15,993 nucleotides of DNA from Serpentinimonas sp. (GCA_025458665.1 JALOSG010000034.1:1-15993); one strand, 5' to 3'. Shown: positions 1 to 12,884, counted from the first letter of the stretch. Numbers and translations: made by a program. Notes: generated by a model from the letters alone, not told the origin.

Positions 1-1
1 C

Positions 2-1321
2 AGCAACCCTGTTTCGCCACTGTCGCAGCTGCCCTGGTCTCAGCGCATGTCGGCCGGTCTGCACCTCATGCACCGGCTGGGCAAGGACTACGAAAAGCCC
101 GAATTCGGCATCCGTACGGTCGATGTGGAGGGCGTGGACGTGGCCATCCACGAACGCATCGAGATCGACAAGCCTTTCTGCGAGCTGCGCCGATTCAAAC
201 GCTTCACCGACGACGAAGCCACCCTGAGCAAACTCAAGGGCCAGCCGGCGGTGCTCATCGTGGCGCCGCTGTCGGGCCACTACGCCACCCTGTTGCGCGA
301 CACGGTGCGCACCATGCTCAAGGACCACAAGGTCTACATCACCGACTGGCGCAATGCCCGGCTGGTGCCGCTGGAGCAAGGCGACTTCCATCTGGACGAC
401 TACGTGAACTACGTGCAGGAGTTCGTTCGGCACCTGCAGGGCAAGTACGGCAACTGCCACGTGATGAGCGTGTGCCAGCCCACCGTGCCGGTGCTGGCGG
501 CCGTGTCCCTCATGGCCTCCCGCGGGGAGAAACTGCCGCTGTCCATGACCATGATGGGTGGCCCCATCGACGCGCGCAAGTCGCCCACGCAGGTGAACCA
601 TCTGGCGGTGCACCGCAGCTTCGAGTGGTTTGAGAACAACGTGATCTTCCGCGTGCCCTCCAACTTCCCGGGCGCCGGCCGGCGCGTGTACCCCGGCTTC
701 CTGCAGCACTCCGGCTTCATTGCCATGAACCCGGACCGCCATGCCAACAGCCACTACGACTATTTCCAGGATCTGGTCAAGGGCGATCTGTCCAGCGCCG
801 AAAGCCACGTGGCCTTCTACGACGAGTACAACGCCGTGCTCGACATGGACGCCCACTACTACCTGGAAACCATCAACACCGTGTTCCAGGAATTCAAGCT
901 GGTGCACGGCACCTGGAAGGTGAAGAACCCACAGGGCAAGGAAGAACTGGTACGCCCGCAGGATATCCGCGGCGTGGCTCTGCTGACCGTGGAGGGTGAA
1001 CTGGACGACATCTCCGGCAGTGGCCAGACCGAAGCGGCCCATGGCCTGTGCACGGGCATAGACCCATCTTCCCGGCGGCATTTCGAGGTGAAGGGCGCTG
1101 GCCACTACGGTATTTTCAGCGGCCGCCGCTGGCGCGAGATGGTGTACCCGGTGGTGAAGTCTTTCCTGATTGAACACACCCCGAAAGACCTCAGCCCGGC
1201 ATCGGTGACCCCGGTAGTGCCTGCAACAGCCGCACGCAAGGCACCCGCGAAGAAAGCCGCAACTGCTTCCAGGGCGGCTGCCAAGGCACCGGCCACCCGG
1301 AAAGCTCCGGCCAGCAAGTAA
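2..1321 (+). CDS. phaZ: Intracellular poly(3-hydroxybutyrate) depolymerase, 5' end missing
   Basis: Hydrolyses native intracellular PHB granules (thiolysis has also been proposed for the family) and acts at the granule surface in the cytoplasm. The frame is open to the left window edge, and the codons before the ATG at 47 (SNPVSPLSQ...) match the conserved N-terminal region of PhaZ. The ATG at 47 is therefore internal, and roughly 25 residues lie outside the window. Numbering from that ATG, the family's cysteine nucleophile is Cys143 in SVCQPTVP (equivalent to Cys183 of Cupriavidus necator PhaZ1). The acid is Asp320 in VEGELDDISG and the histidine is His353 in GHYGIFSG, giving an intact Cys-Asp-His triad. 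Other family blocks include the LSGHYATLLRDTVRTML, MMGGPIDARKSP and FYDEYNAVLDM regions. The enzyme body ends near residue 382. A Lys/Arg/Ala/Pro-rich tail of about 40 residues follows, which PhaZ1 as I recall it lacks. The stop codon overlaps the next gene's start (TAATG). Identification is very secure. Confidence 0.96.
   Translation, partial: SNPVSPLSQLPWSQRMSAGLHLMHRLGKDYEKPEFGIRTVDVEGVDVAIHERIEIDKPFCELRRFKRFTDDEATLSKLKGQPAVLIVAPLSGHYATLLRDTVRTMLKDHKVYITDWRNARLVPLEQGDFHLDDYVNYVQEFVRHLQGKYGNCHVMSVCQPTVPVLAAVSLMASRGEKLPLSMTMMGGPIDARKSPTQVNHLAVHRSFEWFENNVIFRVPSNFPGAGRRVYPGFLQHSGFIAMNPDRHANSHYDYFQDLVKGDLSSAESHVAFYDEYNAVLDMDAHYYLETINTVFQEFKLVHGTWKVKNPQGKEELVRPQDIRGVALLTVEGELDDISGSGQTEAAHGLCTGIDPSSRRHFEVKGAGHYGIFSGRRWREMVYPVVKSFLIEHTPKDLSPASVTPVVPATAARKAPAKKAATASRAAAKAPATRKAPASK
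1190..1318 (+). other. Basic PAKKA/histone H1-like C-terminal tail of PhaZ
   Basis: The last ~40 codons of the depolymerase encode a low-complexity segment made almost only of Ala, Lys, Arg, Pro, Thr and Ser, with repeated units of the type (R)KAPA(K), AAKAPA and RKAPA. It contains no acidic residue after the first few positions. Such tails resemble histone H1-like bacterial proteins and the PAKKA-type DNA-binding tails of PHB-granule proteins such as PhaM. Its position, after a complete catalytic domain, makes it an appended module. A role in DNA or granule binding is inference. Confidence 0.8.
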
Positions 1322-2001
1322 TGGCGCAGGTCGGCCAGCAGACGCTTGCGCAGCGGCTGGACGACGCCCTGCCCCAGACGCAGTGCACCCGCTGCGGCTA
1401 CCCGGACTGCGCCAGCTACGCGCAGGCCATGGCCGCCGGGGACGCCGAGATCAACCAGTGCCCACCCGGCGGCGAAGAGGGTGTTTTGCGCCTGGCCGCC
1501 ATTCTGGGCAGGGACCCATTGCCCCTGAACCCCGCCCACGGTGAAGAAATGCCCCAGGCGGTGGCGGTGATCGACGAAGACTGGTGCATAGGCTGCACGC
1601 TGTGCATCAAGGCCTGCCCCACCGATGCGATCGTAGGCGCCAACAAGCGCATGCACACTGTCATGGAAGCCTATTGCACCGGGTGCGACCTGTGCCTGCC
1701 CGTGTGCCCGGTGGACTGCATACAGATGGAAGTGGTGAGCGGCGAGCGCACCGGCTGGGCTGCGTGGTCGGCTGAACAGGCCGCCTTGGGCCGCGAGCGC
1801 TACCAGGCCCGCCAGCAGCGGCTGGAGCGGGAAAAAGCCGAACATGCACAGCGTCAGGCCGCCAAGGCCGAGGCCAAGCTGGCCGACCTGGCCGCGCACT
1901 CCAGGCACACGGAACCCGAGGTGCTGGACCGCAAGCGCGCTCTGGTGGAGCAGGCCATAGCCCGCGCGCGGGAAAAGGCTCAAGCCCTTAGAAAGTCCTG
2001 A
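1321..2001 (+). CDS. RnfB/RsxB-like soluble polyferredoxin
   Basis: A 226-residue iron-sulfur electron carrier. Residues 20-51 form the RnfB-type cluster domain with Cys22, Cys25, Cys30 and Cys47 (CTRCGYPDC ... CPPGG). Residues 84-130 are a two-[4Fe-4S] ferredoxin domain with CxxCxxCxxxCP motifs at Cys89/92/95/99 and Cys119/122/125/129. From about 145 the chain becomes Ala/Glu/Lys/Arg-rich and is probably helical or coiled-coil. True RnfB starts with a hydrophobic membrane helix, which is absent here, so the protein should be cytosolic. No other rnf/rsx gene is visible. The ATG shares one base with the phaZ stop (TAATG) and has no obvious Shine-Dalgarno sequence, which suggests termination-reinitiation coupling. 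Stand-alone RnfB-like ferredoxins are known in Burkholderiales, but the redox partner cannot be told from sequence. Family call is secure; any link to PHB mobilisation is inference. Confidence 0.88.
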   Translation: MAQVGQQTLAQRLDDALPQTQCTRCGYPDCASYAQAMAAGDAEINQCPPGGEEGVLRLAAILGRDPLPLNPAHGEEMPQAVAVIDEDWCIGCTLCIKACPTDAIVGANKRMHTVMEAYCTGCDLCLPVCPVDCIQMEVVSGERTGWAAWSAEQAALGRERYQARQQRLEREKAEHAQRQAAKAEAKLADLAAHSRHTEPEVLDRKRALVEQAIARAREKAQALRKS

Positions 2002-2040
2002 CCAAGCCCGGGAGTGCTCACCGCGCCAGCGGCAGCCAAT

Positions 2041-2543
2041 TCAGGCCCGCGCACCCTCCAGCGCCGCGAATGCCGTGACCACCTCGGGCGGTGCCTGCAC
2101 CAGTTCCACCAGCACGCCCTCGCCAGCTATGGGGAATTCTTCGCTGGCCTTGGGGTGCAGGAAGGTGATGTCGAACCCTGCGGCGCCCTTGCGTATGCCA
2201 CCCGGCGCAAAACGCACGCCCTGCGCAGTGAGCCAATTCACCGCGGCGGGCAGATCGTCTATCCACAGCCCCACATGGTTGAGCGGCGTGGTGTGCACGG
2301 CGGGCTTTTTCTCGGGGTCCAGGGGCTGCATCAGGTCCACCTCCACCTTGAAGGGGCCGCTACCCATGGCGCAGATGTCCTCGTCCACGTTCTCGCGCTC
2401 GCTCCGGAAGGTACCGGTGACTTCGAGGCCCAGCATGTCCACCCAGAGCTTCTGCAGGCGCTCCTTGCTGGGGCCGCCAATGGCAATTTGCTGAATGCCC
2501 AGCACCTTGAAGGGCCGGGGTGACTTGACCTGGCTGGCCTCGC

Positions 2544-2547
<4 letters not shown>
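2041..2547 (-). CDS. Methylmalonyl-CoA epimerase-like VOC protein
   Basis: A 168-residue vicinal-oxygen-chelate protein, a normal length for methylmalonyl-CoA epimerase, which interconverts the (2S) and (2R) epimers between carboxylase and mutase. Two beta-alpha-beta-beta-beta modules are visible: one from about 15 to 75 (IQQIAIGGPS ... VEVDLMQPLDP) and one from 88 to 152 (LNHVGLWIDD ... FLHPK ... GVLVELVQAP). The FLHPK and GVLVEL blocks are typical of the epimerase. Of the four metal ligands expected in the family, His91 and Glu148 are present. The first His aligns with Gln20 and the second ligand (Gln/Glu) with Asp71, by eye. The start overlaps the carboxylase alpha stop (ATGA), with GGAG about 8 bases upstream, so it is the last gene of the operon and translationally coupled. 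The context makes epimerase the best guess, but the altered ligands leave room for another VOC activity. Confidence 0.72.
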
Positions 2548-4595
<2,048 letters not shown>

Positions 4596-4628
4596 GTGTG
4601 GGGCTCCTGGGCGGCTCGGTGCGGTGAA

Positions 4629-6161
<1,533 letters not shown>

Positions 6162-6207
6162 GGTCGGGGTCTGGGTGGGAGTGAAAACGGTGAAGGGGCG
6201 AAAGCGT

Positions 6208-7239
6208 TCAGTCGAACGCTTCCAGCAAACGGCGGGCGGCGGTGGACGCAGGCAGCAGCCCGGCGAGCACCTGTTCGGTGGTGGCGGCCAACTGGCTGGC
6301 CACCGCGGGGTGGGTACGGAAACGTTGGCGCAGGCCGGCTTCTATGCGCTCCCACATCCAGGCGCGGGCCTGTTGCTGGCGGCGCTGGGCCAGCCGCCCG
6401 TTGTCGGTTTGCAGCTGGCGGTAGCGCTGTACGGCCTGCCAGAAGCTGGCCACGCCATCGCCGCGCAGGGCGCTCAGGGGCATGACCTGGGGGTGCCACA
6501 GCGTCTCGTCGTGGTGGGCATGGTCCGCGCGGCCGTGCAGGCCCAGCAAGCGCAACGATGAGGTGATTTGCGCCTGCGCGCGGGTGGCGGCGTCGGGGTC
6601 GATGTCGGCCTTGTTGATGAGCACCAGATCGGCCAGTTCCATGACGCCTTTCTTGATGGCCTGCAAATCATCGCCGGCGTTGGGCAACTGCAGCAGACAG
6701 AACATGTCGGTCATGTGGGCCACGGCGGTCTCGCTCTGGCCCACGCCCACGGTTTCCACGATCACCACGTCGTAGCCCGCGGCCTCGCACACCAGCATGG
6801 ATTCGCGGGTTTTCTCGGCCACACCGCCCAGCGTGCCGCTGCTGGGGCTGGGCCGGATGTAGGCGCTGGCGTGCACCGAGAGGTGCTCCATGCGCGTTTT
6901 GTCGCCCAAAATGGAGCCGCCCGACACGCTGCTGGATGGGTCTACCGCCAGCACCGCCACGCGGTGGCCCTGGCCAATCAGGTACAGACCCAGCGCCTCG
7001 ATGAAGGTGGACTTGCCCACGCCCGGCACGCCGCTGATGCCCAGGCGGAACGCCCGGCCGGTGTGCGGCAGCAGGGCCGTGAGCAGTTCGTCGCCCGCGG
7101 CGCGGTGGTCGGCCCGGGTGGACTCCAGCAGCGTGATGGCTTTGGCCATGGCGCGCCGCTGCACCGCCGGGCTGCCGGAAACAATGCCTTCCAGCAAAGG
7201 CGGCGCCACGCCAGGGGCCACGGCCGAAGTCACCGCCAC
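6208..7239 (-). CDS. meaB: Methylmalonyl-CoA mutase-associated GTPase MeaB
   Basis: A 343-residue G3E-family P-loop GTPase that gates loading of adenosylcobalamin onto methylmalonyl-CoA mutase and protects or rescues the enzyme from inactivation. Visible motifs are the Walker A GVPGVGKST (residues 70-78), AVDPSSSVSGGSILGDKTRM (switch region), IVETVGVGQSE (Walker B/switch), and the guanine-specificity motif NKAD. A C-terminal helical dimerisation part follows. I chose the GTG at 7239, four bases after the mutase stop; it is the first start in frame after that stop. Another GTG six bases further in is equally possible. The near-contiguous arrangement with the mutase gene indicates translational coupling and matched amounts of the two partners. 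It was historically annotated as ArgK (arginine/ornithine transport kinase), which is unlikely in this context. Confidence 0.95.
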   Translation of the reverse strand: MAVTSAVAPGVAPPLLEGIVSGSPAVQRRAMAKAITLLESTRADHRAAGDELLTALLPHTGRAFRLGISGVPGVGKSTFIEALGLYLIGQGHRVAVLAVDPSSSVSGGSILGDKTRMEHLSVHASAYIRPSPSSGTLGGVAEKTRESMLVCEAAGYDVVIVETVGVGQSETAVAHMTDMFCLLQLPNAGDDLQAIKKGVMELADLVLINKADIDPDAATRAQAQITSSLRLLGLHGRADHAHHDETLWHPQVMPLSALRGDGVASFWQAVQRYRQLQTDNGRLAQRRQQQARAWMWERIEAGLRQRFRTHPAVASQLAATTEQVLAGLLPASTAARRLLEAFD

Positions 7240-7243
7240 GGGC

Positions 7244-9394
<2,151 letters not shown>

Positions 9395-9430
9395 GGCGGT
9401 TCCTGCGTTAGGGAGTTCGGATTGCGGGTG

Positions 9431-9458
9431 ATTGTAGCGCCAGATCGGTATTTGTAAT
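9431..9458 (-). promoter_or_regulatory. Predicted sigma70 promoter of the mutase-meaB-pccB-pccA-VOC operon
   Basis: On the minus strand a -10 hexamer TACAAT (9436-9431) is preceded, after 16 bases, by a -35-like ATTACA (9458-9453, 4 of 6 matches to consensus). Transcription would start near 9424, giving a leader of about 30 bases to the ATG at 9394. It lies in the only clearly AT-rich patch of the window. Prediction from consensus only. Confidence 0.5.
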
Positions 9459-9474
9459 TATTGATGCAGAATTA
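9455..9474. promoter_or_regulatory. Inverted repeat, candidate GntR operator
   Basis: TAATT (9455-9459) and AATTA (9470-9474) form perfect 5-base arms around a 10-base spacer containing TGATGCAG. The element sits between the divergent genes and overlaps the predicted -35 boxes of both, where a repressor would block both promoters. The arms are AT-rich and short, so chance is possible; binding by the adjacent GntR protein is inference. Confidence 0.35.
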
Positions 9475-9490
9475 AGTTTTGCCGTATGAT
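9461..9490 (+). promoter_or_regulatory. Predicted sigma70 promoter of the gntR gene
   Basis: TTGATG (9461-9466, 4 of 6 to TTGACA) and TATGAT (9485-9490, 5 of 6 to TATAAT) are separated by 18 bases. Transcription would begin near 9497, leaving a leader of about 75 bases. The -35 is inside the candidate operator. Consensus-based only. Confidence 0.45.
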
Positions 9491-9570
9491 CCGGGCCAAC
9501 GCGGCGTTTCGCCCACCCTGGCCATTGGACAGCCACTGTCTGCCCAACGGCTGACAACCCCTTGCCCACC

Positions 9571-10293
9571 ATGACACCAGCGGCCGCTATGCAGCGGGAC
9601 ACACCCACAGCCCGTCCACCGGATGCAACCCCAGCGAGCGAACCCGCACGGGGCCGCCGCCTGACACCGCGCGCTCTGTACGAGGACGTGGCGGAACTGC
9701 TGCGCCAGCAGATCTTCAGCCGCCAGTTGCCACCGGGCAGCTGGATAGACGAACTCAAGCTGGCCGAGGAACTGGGCATCAGCCGCACGCCGCTGCGCGA
9801 AGCCATCAAGGTGCTGGCCACCGAGGGCCTGGTGACCATGAAGGTACGCCGCGGCGCCTACGTGACCGAGGTGTCCGAACAAGACCTGCGCGATGTTTAC
9901 GAATTGATGTCTCTGCTGGAATCGGACGCTGCTGCCGCGGCCTGCAAGCTGGCCACCGACGAGGAATTGGCCGAACTGCAGCGGCTGCACACCGCGCTGG
10001 AACAGGCTGCAGACCCGGTGCACGGCTCCCGCGAGCGCTTCTTTGCCATCAACGAAGCGTTCCACCTGCGCCTGCTGGAACTCTCGCGCAACCGCTGGCG
10101 CAGCCAGATGGTGGCCGATCTGCGCAAGGTCATGAAGCTCAACCGGCACAGTTCCCTGCTCCGGCAAGGGCGGGTGGCAGATGCCTTGAAGGAGCACGCT
10201 GCGGTGCTGGACGCGCTGCTGCAGCGAGACGCGGAATCTGCAAGAACGCGCATGGCAGCTCACTTTAGTGCTGGACTGAACGCGGCAATCTGA
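9571..10293 (+). CDS. GntR-family transcriptional regulator, FCD (FadR) subfamily
   Basis: A 240-residue DNA-binding regulator. After an Ala/Pro-rich unstructured N-terminus (~1-30) comes a winged helix-turn-helix (~33-100). Its GntR signature is LAEELGISRTPLREAIKVLATEGLV and its wing is RRGAYV. An all-helical FCD ligand domain (~105-235) follows. The FCD metal-binding pattern is partly visible: Asn-x3-His in INEAFH, then His in EHAAVLDAL and His in MAAHF. I chose the ATG at 9571. A TTG at 9562 and an ATG at 9589 are alternatives in the same frame, and none has a strong ribosome site. It diverges from the mutase operon across a 176-base control region, so control of that operon and of itself is the natural inference. 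The ligand is unknown; a propionyl-CoA-related acid or CoA thioester would make sense but cannot be read from sequence. Confidence 0.9.
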   Translation: MTPAAAMQRDTPTARPPDATPASEPARGRRLTPRALYEDVAELLRQQIFSRQLPPGSWIDELKLAEELGISRTPLREAIKVLATEGLVTMKVRRGAYVTEVSEQDLRDVYELMSLLESDAAAAACKLATDEELAELQRLHTALEQAADPVHGSRERFFAINEAFHLRLLELSRNRWRSQMVADLRKVMKLNRHSSLLRQGRVADALKEHAAVLDALLQRDAESARTRMAAHFSAGLNAAI

Positions 10294-10343
10294 TACATTG
10301 AGTTGGCACGCTGTACGGGGAGCCACACGGAGAAGTCTGAGGC

Positions 10344-12884
10344 GTGAACAACACCATAGAGCCACTCGACCTGCAGCAAACGCTGCTGGAATACGAGGCC
10401 ATTCTGCAAAATGCATCGGTCGGGATCTTGTTCACCCGGGACCGCAAGCTGCTGCATTGCAATCCGCGCGCTGCAGAAATCTTTGGCTGGCCGCACGAAG
10501 AGTTCATTGGGCAGCCGGGCTCGGTGCTGTATCTGTCGGCCGAAGACTACGCCGATATTGGCCGCGTAGCGACTCCGATCCTTTCCGCGGGACAGCGTTT
10601 CGAGCAGGAACGGCTGATGCGCCGGCGCGACGGCAGCACCGTCTTCTGCCACATCCTGGCCAAGGCCATCAACCCCAGCAACACCGCCGAAGGCACGATC
10701 TGGATTGCCGAGGACATTGGCGAGCGCAAGCGCTCGGAAACCGCGTTGCAGGAATTGCTGCTCAAACAGCAGGCGATTCTGGAGCACGCGCCGGTAGGCA
10801 TCCTGTTCACACGCAACGGGATCATCGAAATGGCCAGCCCGCGCATGGAAGCCATCTACGGCTGGGCGCCGGGCACACTGGTAGGCCAGCGCGCAGCCGT
10901 GTTTTTCGAGACCGAACAGGAGTACCTGGCGTTTGGCGCGCAGGCAGGCCCGCGCCTGGCCGCCGGCGAGTTGGTGGATATCGAGTCGCGCAACCGCAGG
11001 CGCAACGGCGAGGTGCTGTGGTGCCGGCACGTGGCCAAAGCGCTGTCGCCGGGCAGCACCGACCACCAGACGATCTGGATCAGCGAGGACATCACCGAGC
11101 GCAAACGCATCCAGCGGGCTCTTGAAGCCGCCCACGCCGACCTGGAGCAGCGCGTGGACCAGCGCACCAGCGAACTGCAGAGCGCCAACCTCCAGCTCGA
11201 TGCCGTGATCCAGTCTTCCCCCATGGCCATTTATGTGCGCAACCGGGACAACGTGGTGCTCAGCTGGAACCCGGCAGCAGCCCGGATCTTCGGCTGGTCC
11301 GCCGAAGAGGTGCTGGGCCGCCCGCTGGACAACATCCCGGCCGATCAGGTGGCCGAATGCGGCGTGTTTCTTCAACAGGTTCTGGGCGGCGAGACCATAG
11401 AGAATCTGGAACGCCCACGCTTCCGCAAAGACGGCAGCCTGTTCGAGGTCAGCCTGACCGTGGCACCCATGCGCAGCCCCGACGGCAGTATCCAGCAATA
11501 CCTGACGCTGGCCACCGACGTGACAGACCGGCGCGCCACGGAAAAGCGGGTGCAGTTCCTGGCCTTCCACGACGCCCTGACTGGCCTGCCCAACCGACTG
11601 TTGCTGCAAGACCGGTTGCACCAGGCGATGGCGCAAGCCAACCGTGATGGCACCTGCGTGGCCCTGATGTTTCTGGATCTGGACAACTTCAAACAGATCA
11701 ACGACACGCTGGGACACGCCACCGGCGATCTGTTGCTCAAGCGGGTGTCGGCACGCCTGAGCGACTGCCTGCGCGACACCGACACCATCAGCCGCCAGGG
11801 CGGTGACGAGTTTGTGATTCTGCTCAGCGACCTGCCCGACGGGCGCGCTGCAGTTCCCATCGTGGCCAAGATCATGGGCCGCATGGAAGAGCCTTTCAAC
11901 GTGGAAGGCAATGAACTGGCTACCTCTTTTTCCATCGGCGTGACGGTCTACCCGGAGGACGGCGAGGACTTTGATACCCTTCTGAAGAAGGCCGACATGG
12001 CGATGTACCGCGCCAAGGAGGCGGGCCGCAATGGCTACCACTTCTTCAACGAAGAGATGGCCTTGCAGGCCGGCGAGCACCTGACCCTGCGCAATGGCCT
12101 GCGCCGGGCGCTGGACCACAACGAACTGCACCTGCACTACCAGCCGCAGATCGATCTGTTCACCGGAGAGGTCATTGGCGTCGAAGCCCTGCTGCGGTGG
12201 CGCCACCCGGAGTTGGGCCCAGTGGCGCCGGCCCGTTTCATTCCGGTGGCCGAGGAAAGCGGGCTGATCGTGCCAGTGGGCGACTGGGTCATCCACGAAG
12301 CTTGCCGACAGGGTCGTGCGTGGCTCGATGCAGGCTTGCCGGAAATCACCATCGCCATCAACCTGTCGGCGGTGCAGTTCCGCCGCGGCAGGGTGGAACA
12401 GACCGTGCTGGATGCGCTGGCAGCCAGCGGGCTGCCGGCCCACACCCTGGAACTGGAGCTGACCGAATCCATCATGATCCAGAACCCGGAGCAGGTGCTG
12501 GCCATTGTGCAGCGGCTCAAGCGGCTGGGGCTTCGCCTGTCCATCGACGACTTTGGCACGGGCTACTCCAGCCTGTCTTATCTGAAGCGCTTCGATATCG
12601 ACAAGCTCAAGATCGACCAGTCGTTCCTGCGCGACCTGTCAGGCAACCCGGACGATGCGGCCATAGTCCGGGCGATTGTGCAGATGGCCAACAGCTTGAA
12701 CCTGCGCACCATTGCCGAGGGCGTGGAGACGGCCGAAATGGCGCTCATGATGCGCGAATTCGGCTGCGACGAAGCGCAGGGCTACTACTACGCGCGTCCC
12801 ATGCCGCCCGACGAGCTGGCGCGTTACCTGGCGGCCTCCGTGGCCACGCCGCGCACCGGCGCTGGCATGCCTCCCTCCGTCTGA
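10344..12884 (+). CDS. Cyclic-di-GMP enzyme with PAS-PAS-PAS-GGDEF-EAL domains
   Basis: An 846-residue signalling protein that may both make and degrade cyclic di-GMP. Two closely related PAS domains (residues ~10-130 and ~135-255) are followed by a coiled-coil linker (~257-285) and a third, divergent PAS (~286-397). The GGDEF domain (~403-560) has an intact GGDEF at 486-490 and an RxxD inhibitory site at Arg477-Asp480, exactly five residues before it. The EAL domain (~575-830) begins its motif at Glu614 (EALLRW). It keeps the Asn of INLSAVQF, Glu of ELTES, DDFGTGYSSL, Lys of LKIDQSF, Glu of AEGVET and Gln of EAQGYYYARPM, so both catalytic sites look active. No membrane segment or signal peptide is seen, so it is a cytosolic sensor. 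The GTG start at 10344, 50 bases after gntR, has GGAGAAG upstream with rather long spacing. The 3' end overlaps dusA. The signal sensed by the PAS domains is unknown. Confidence 0.95.
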   Translation: MNNTIEPLDLQQTLLEYEAILQNASVGILFTRDRKLLHCNPRAAEIFGWPHEEFIGQPGSVLYLSAEDYADIGRVATPILSAGQRFEQERLMRRRDGSTVFCHILAKAINPSNTAEGTIWIAEDIGERKRSETALQELLLKQQAILEHAPVGILFTRNGIIEMASPRMEAIYGWAPGTLVGQRAAVFFETEQEYLAFGAQAGPRLAAGELVDIESRNRRRNGEVLWCRHVAKALSPGSTDHQTIWISEDITERKRIQRALEAAHADLEQRVDQRTSELQSANLQLDAVIQSSPMAIYVRNRDNVVLSWNPAAARIFGWSAEEVLGRPLDNIPADQVAECGVFLQQVLGGETIENLERPRFRKDGSLFEVSLTVAPMRSPDGSIQQYLTLATDVTDRRATEKRVQFLAFHDALTGLPNRLLLQDRLHQAMAQANRDGTCVALMFLDLDNFKQINDTLGHATGDLLLKRVSARLSDCLRDTDTISRQGGDEFVILLSDLPDGRAAVPIVAKIMGRMEEPFNVEGNELATSFSIGVTVYPEDGEDFDTLLKKADMAMYRAKEAGRNGYHFFNEEMALQAGEHLTLRNGLRRALDHNELHLHYQPQIDLFTGEVIGVEALLRWRHPELGPVAPARFIPVAEESGLIVPVGDWVIHEACRQGRAWLDAGLPEITIAINLSAVQFRRGRVEQTVLDALAASGLPAHTLELELTESIMIQNPEQVLAIVQRLKRLGLRLSIDDFGTGYSSLSYLKRFDIDKLKIDQSFLRDLSGNPDDAAIVRAIVQMANSLNLRTIAEGVETAEMALMMREFGCDEAQGYYYARPMPPDELARYLAASVATPRTGAGMPPSV
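10371..11108 (+). repeat. Tandem PAS-domain duplication (two 121-residue units, 125-residue period)
   Basis: Residues 10-130 and 135-255 of the GGDEF-EAL protein align without a single gap at a constant offset of 125 residues (375 bases). Shared blocks are VGILFTR (26 and 151), the C..AKA run, and TIWI.EDI.ERKR (ending at 130 and 255). A hand count gives about 50 identities in 121 positions. This is an internal protein duplication, not a DNA-level repeat. Confidence 0.85.

Larger units (their letters stand above)
9395..9570. promoter_or_regulatory. Divergent intergenic control region between mutase operon and gntR
   Basis: The longest non-coding stretch in the window (176 bases). Its middle (about 9450-9480) is AT-rich, against a very GC-rich background. 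It contains two predicted divergent promoters, the TAATT-N10-AATTA inverted repeat across their -35 boxes, and a second dyad GACAG-CCA-CTGTC at 9528-9540 in the gntR leader. No small open frame or RNA gene was recognised in it. Confidence 0.7.

Noticed and set aside
47..49. ATG as the start of phaZ
   Set aside because: In-frame codons before it match the conserved PhaZ N-terminal region and the frame is open to the edge, so the true start is off the window.
1105..1983. A 292-codon open frame on the - strand opposite the phaZ tail and the RnfB-like gene
   Set aside because: It covers the sense ferredoxin with three intact cysteine cluster motifs; the antisense product is low-complexity.
2021..2032. 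CCGC-GCCA-GCGG hairpin between the convergent rnfB-like and VOC genes as a bidirectional terminator
   Set aside because: Only a 4-bp stem with no T tract on either strand; not enough to call a terminator.
10294..10343. A promoter for the GGDEF-EAL gene (TGATACATT) in the 50-base gap after gntR
   Set aside because: An extended -10-like match exists but there is no acceptable -35; co-transcription with gntR is equally possible.
10260..12443. A 727-codon open frame on the - strand, antisense to the GGDEF-EAL gene
   Set aside because: The sense strand encodes clear PAS, GGDEF and EAL motifs; the antisense product shows no domain.
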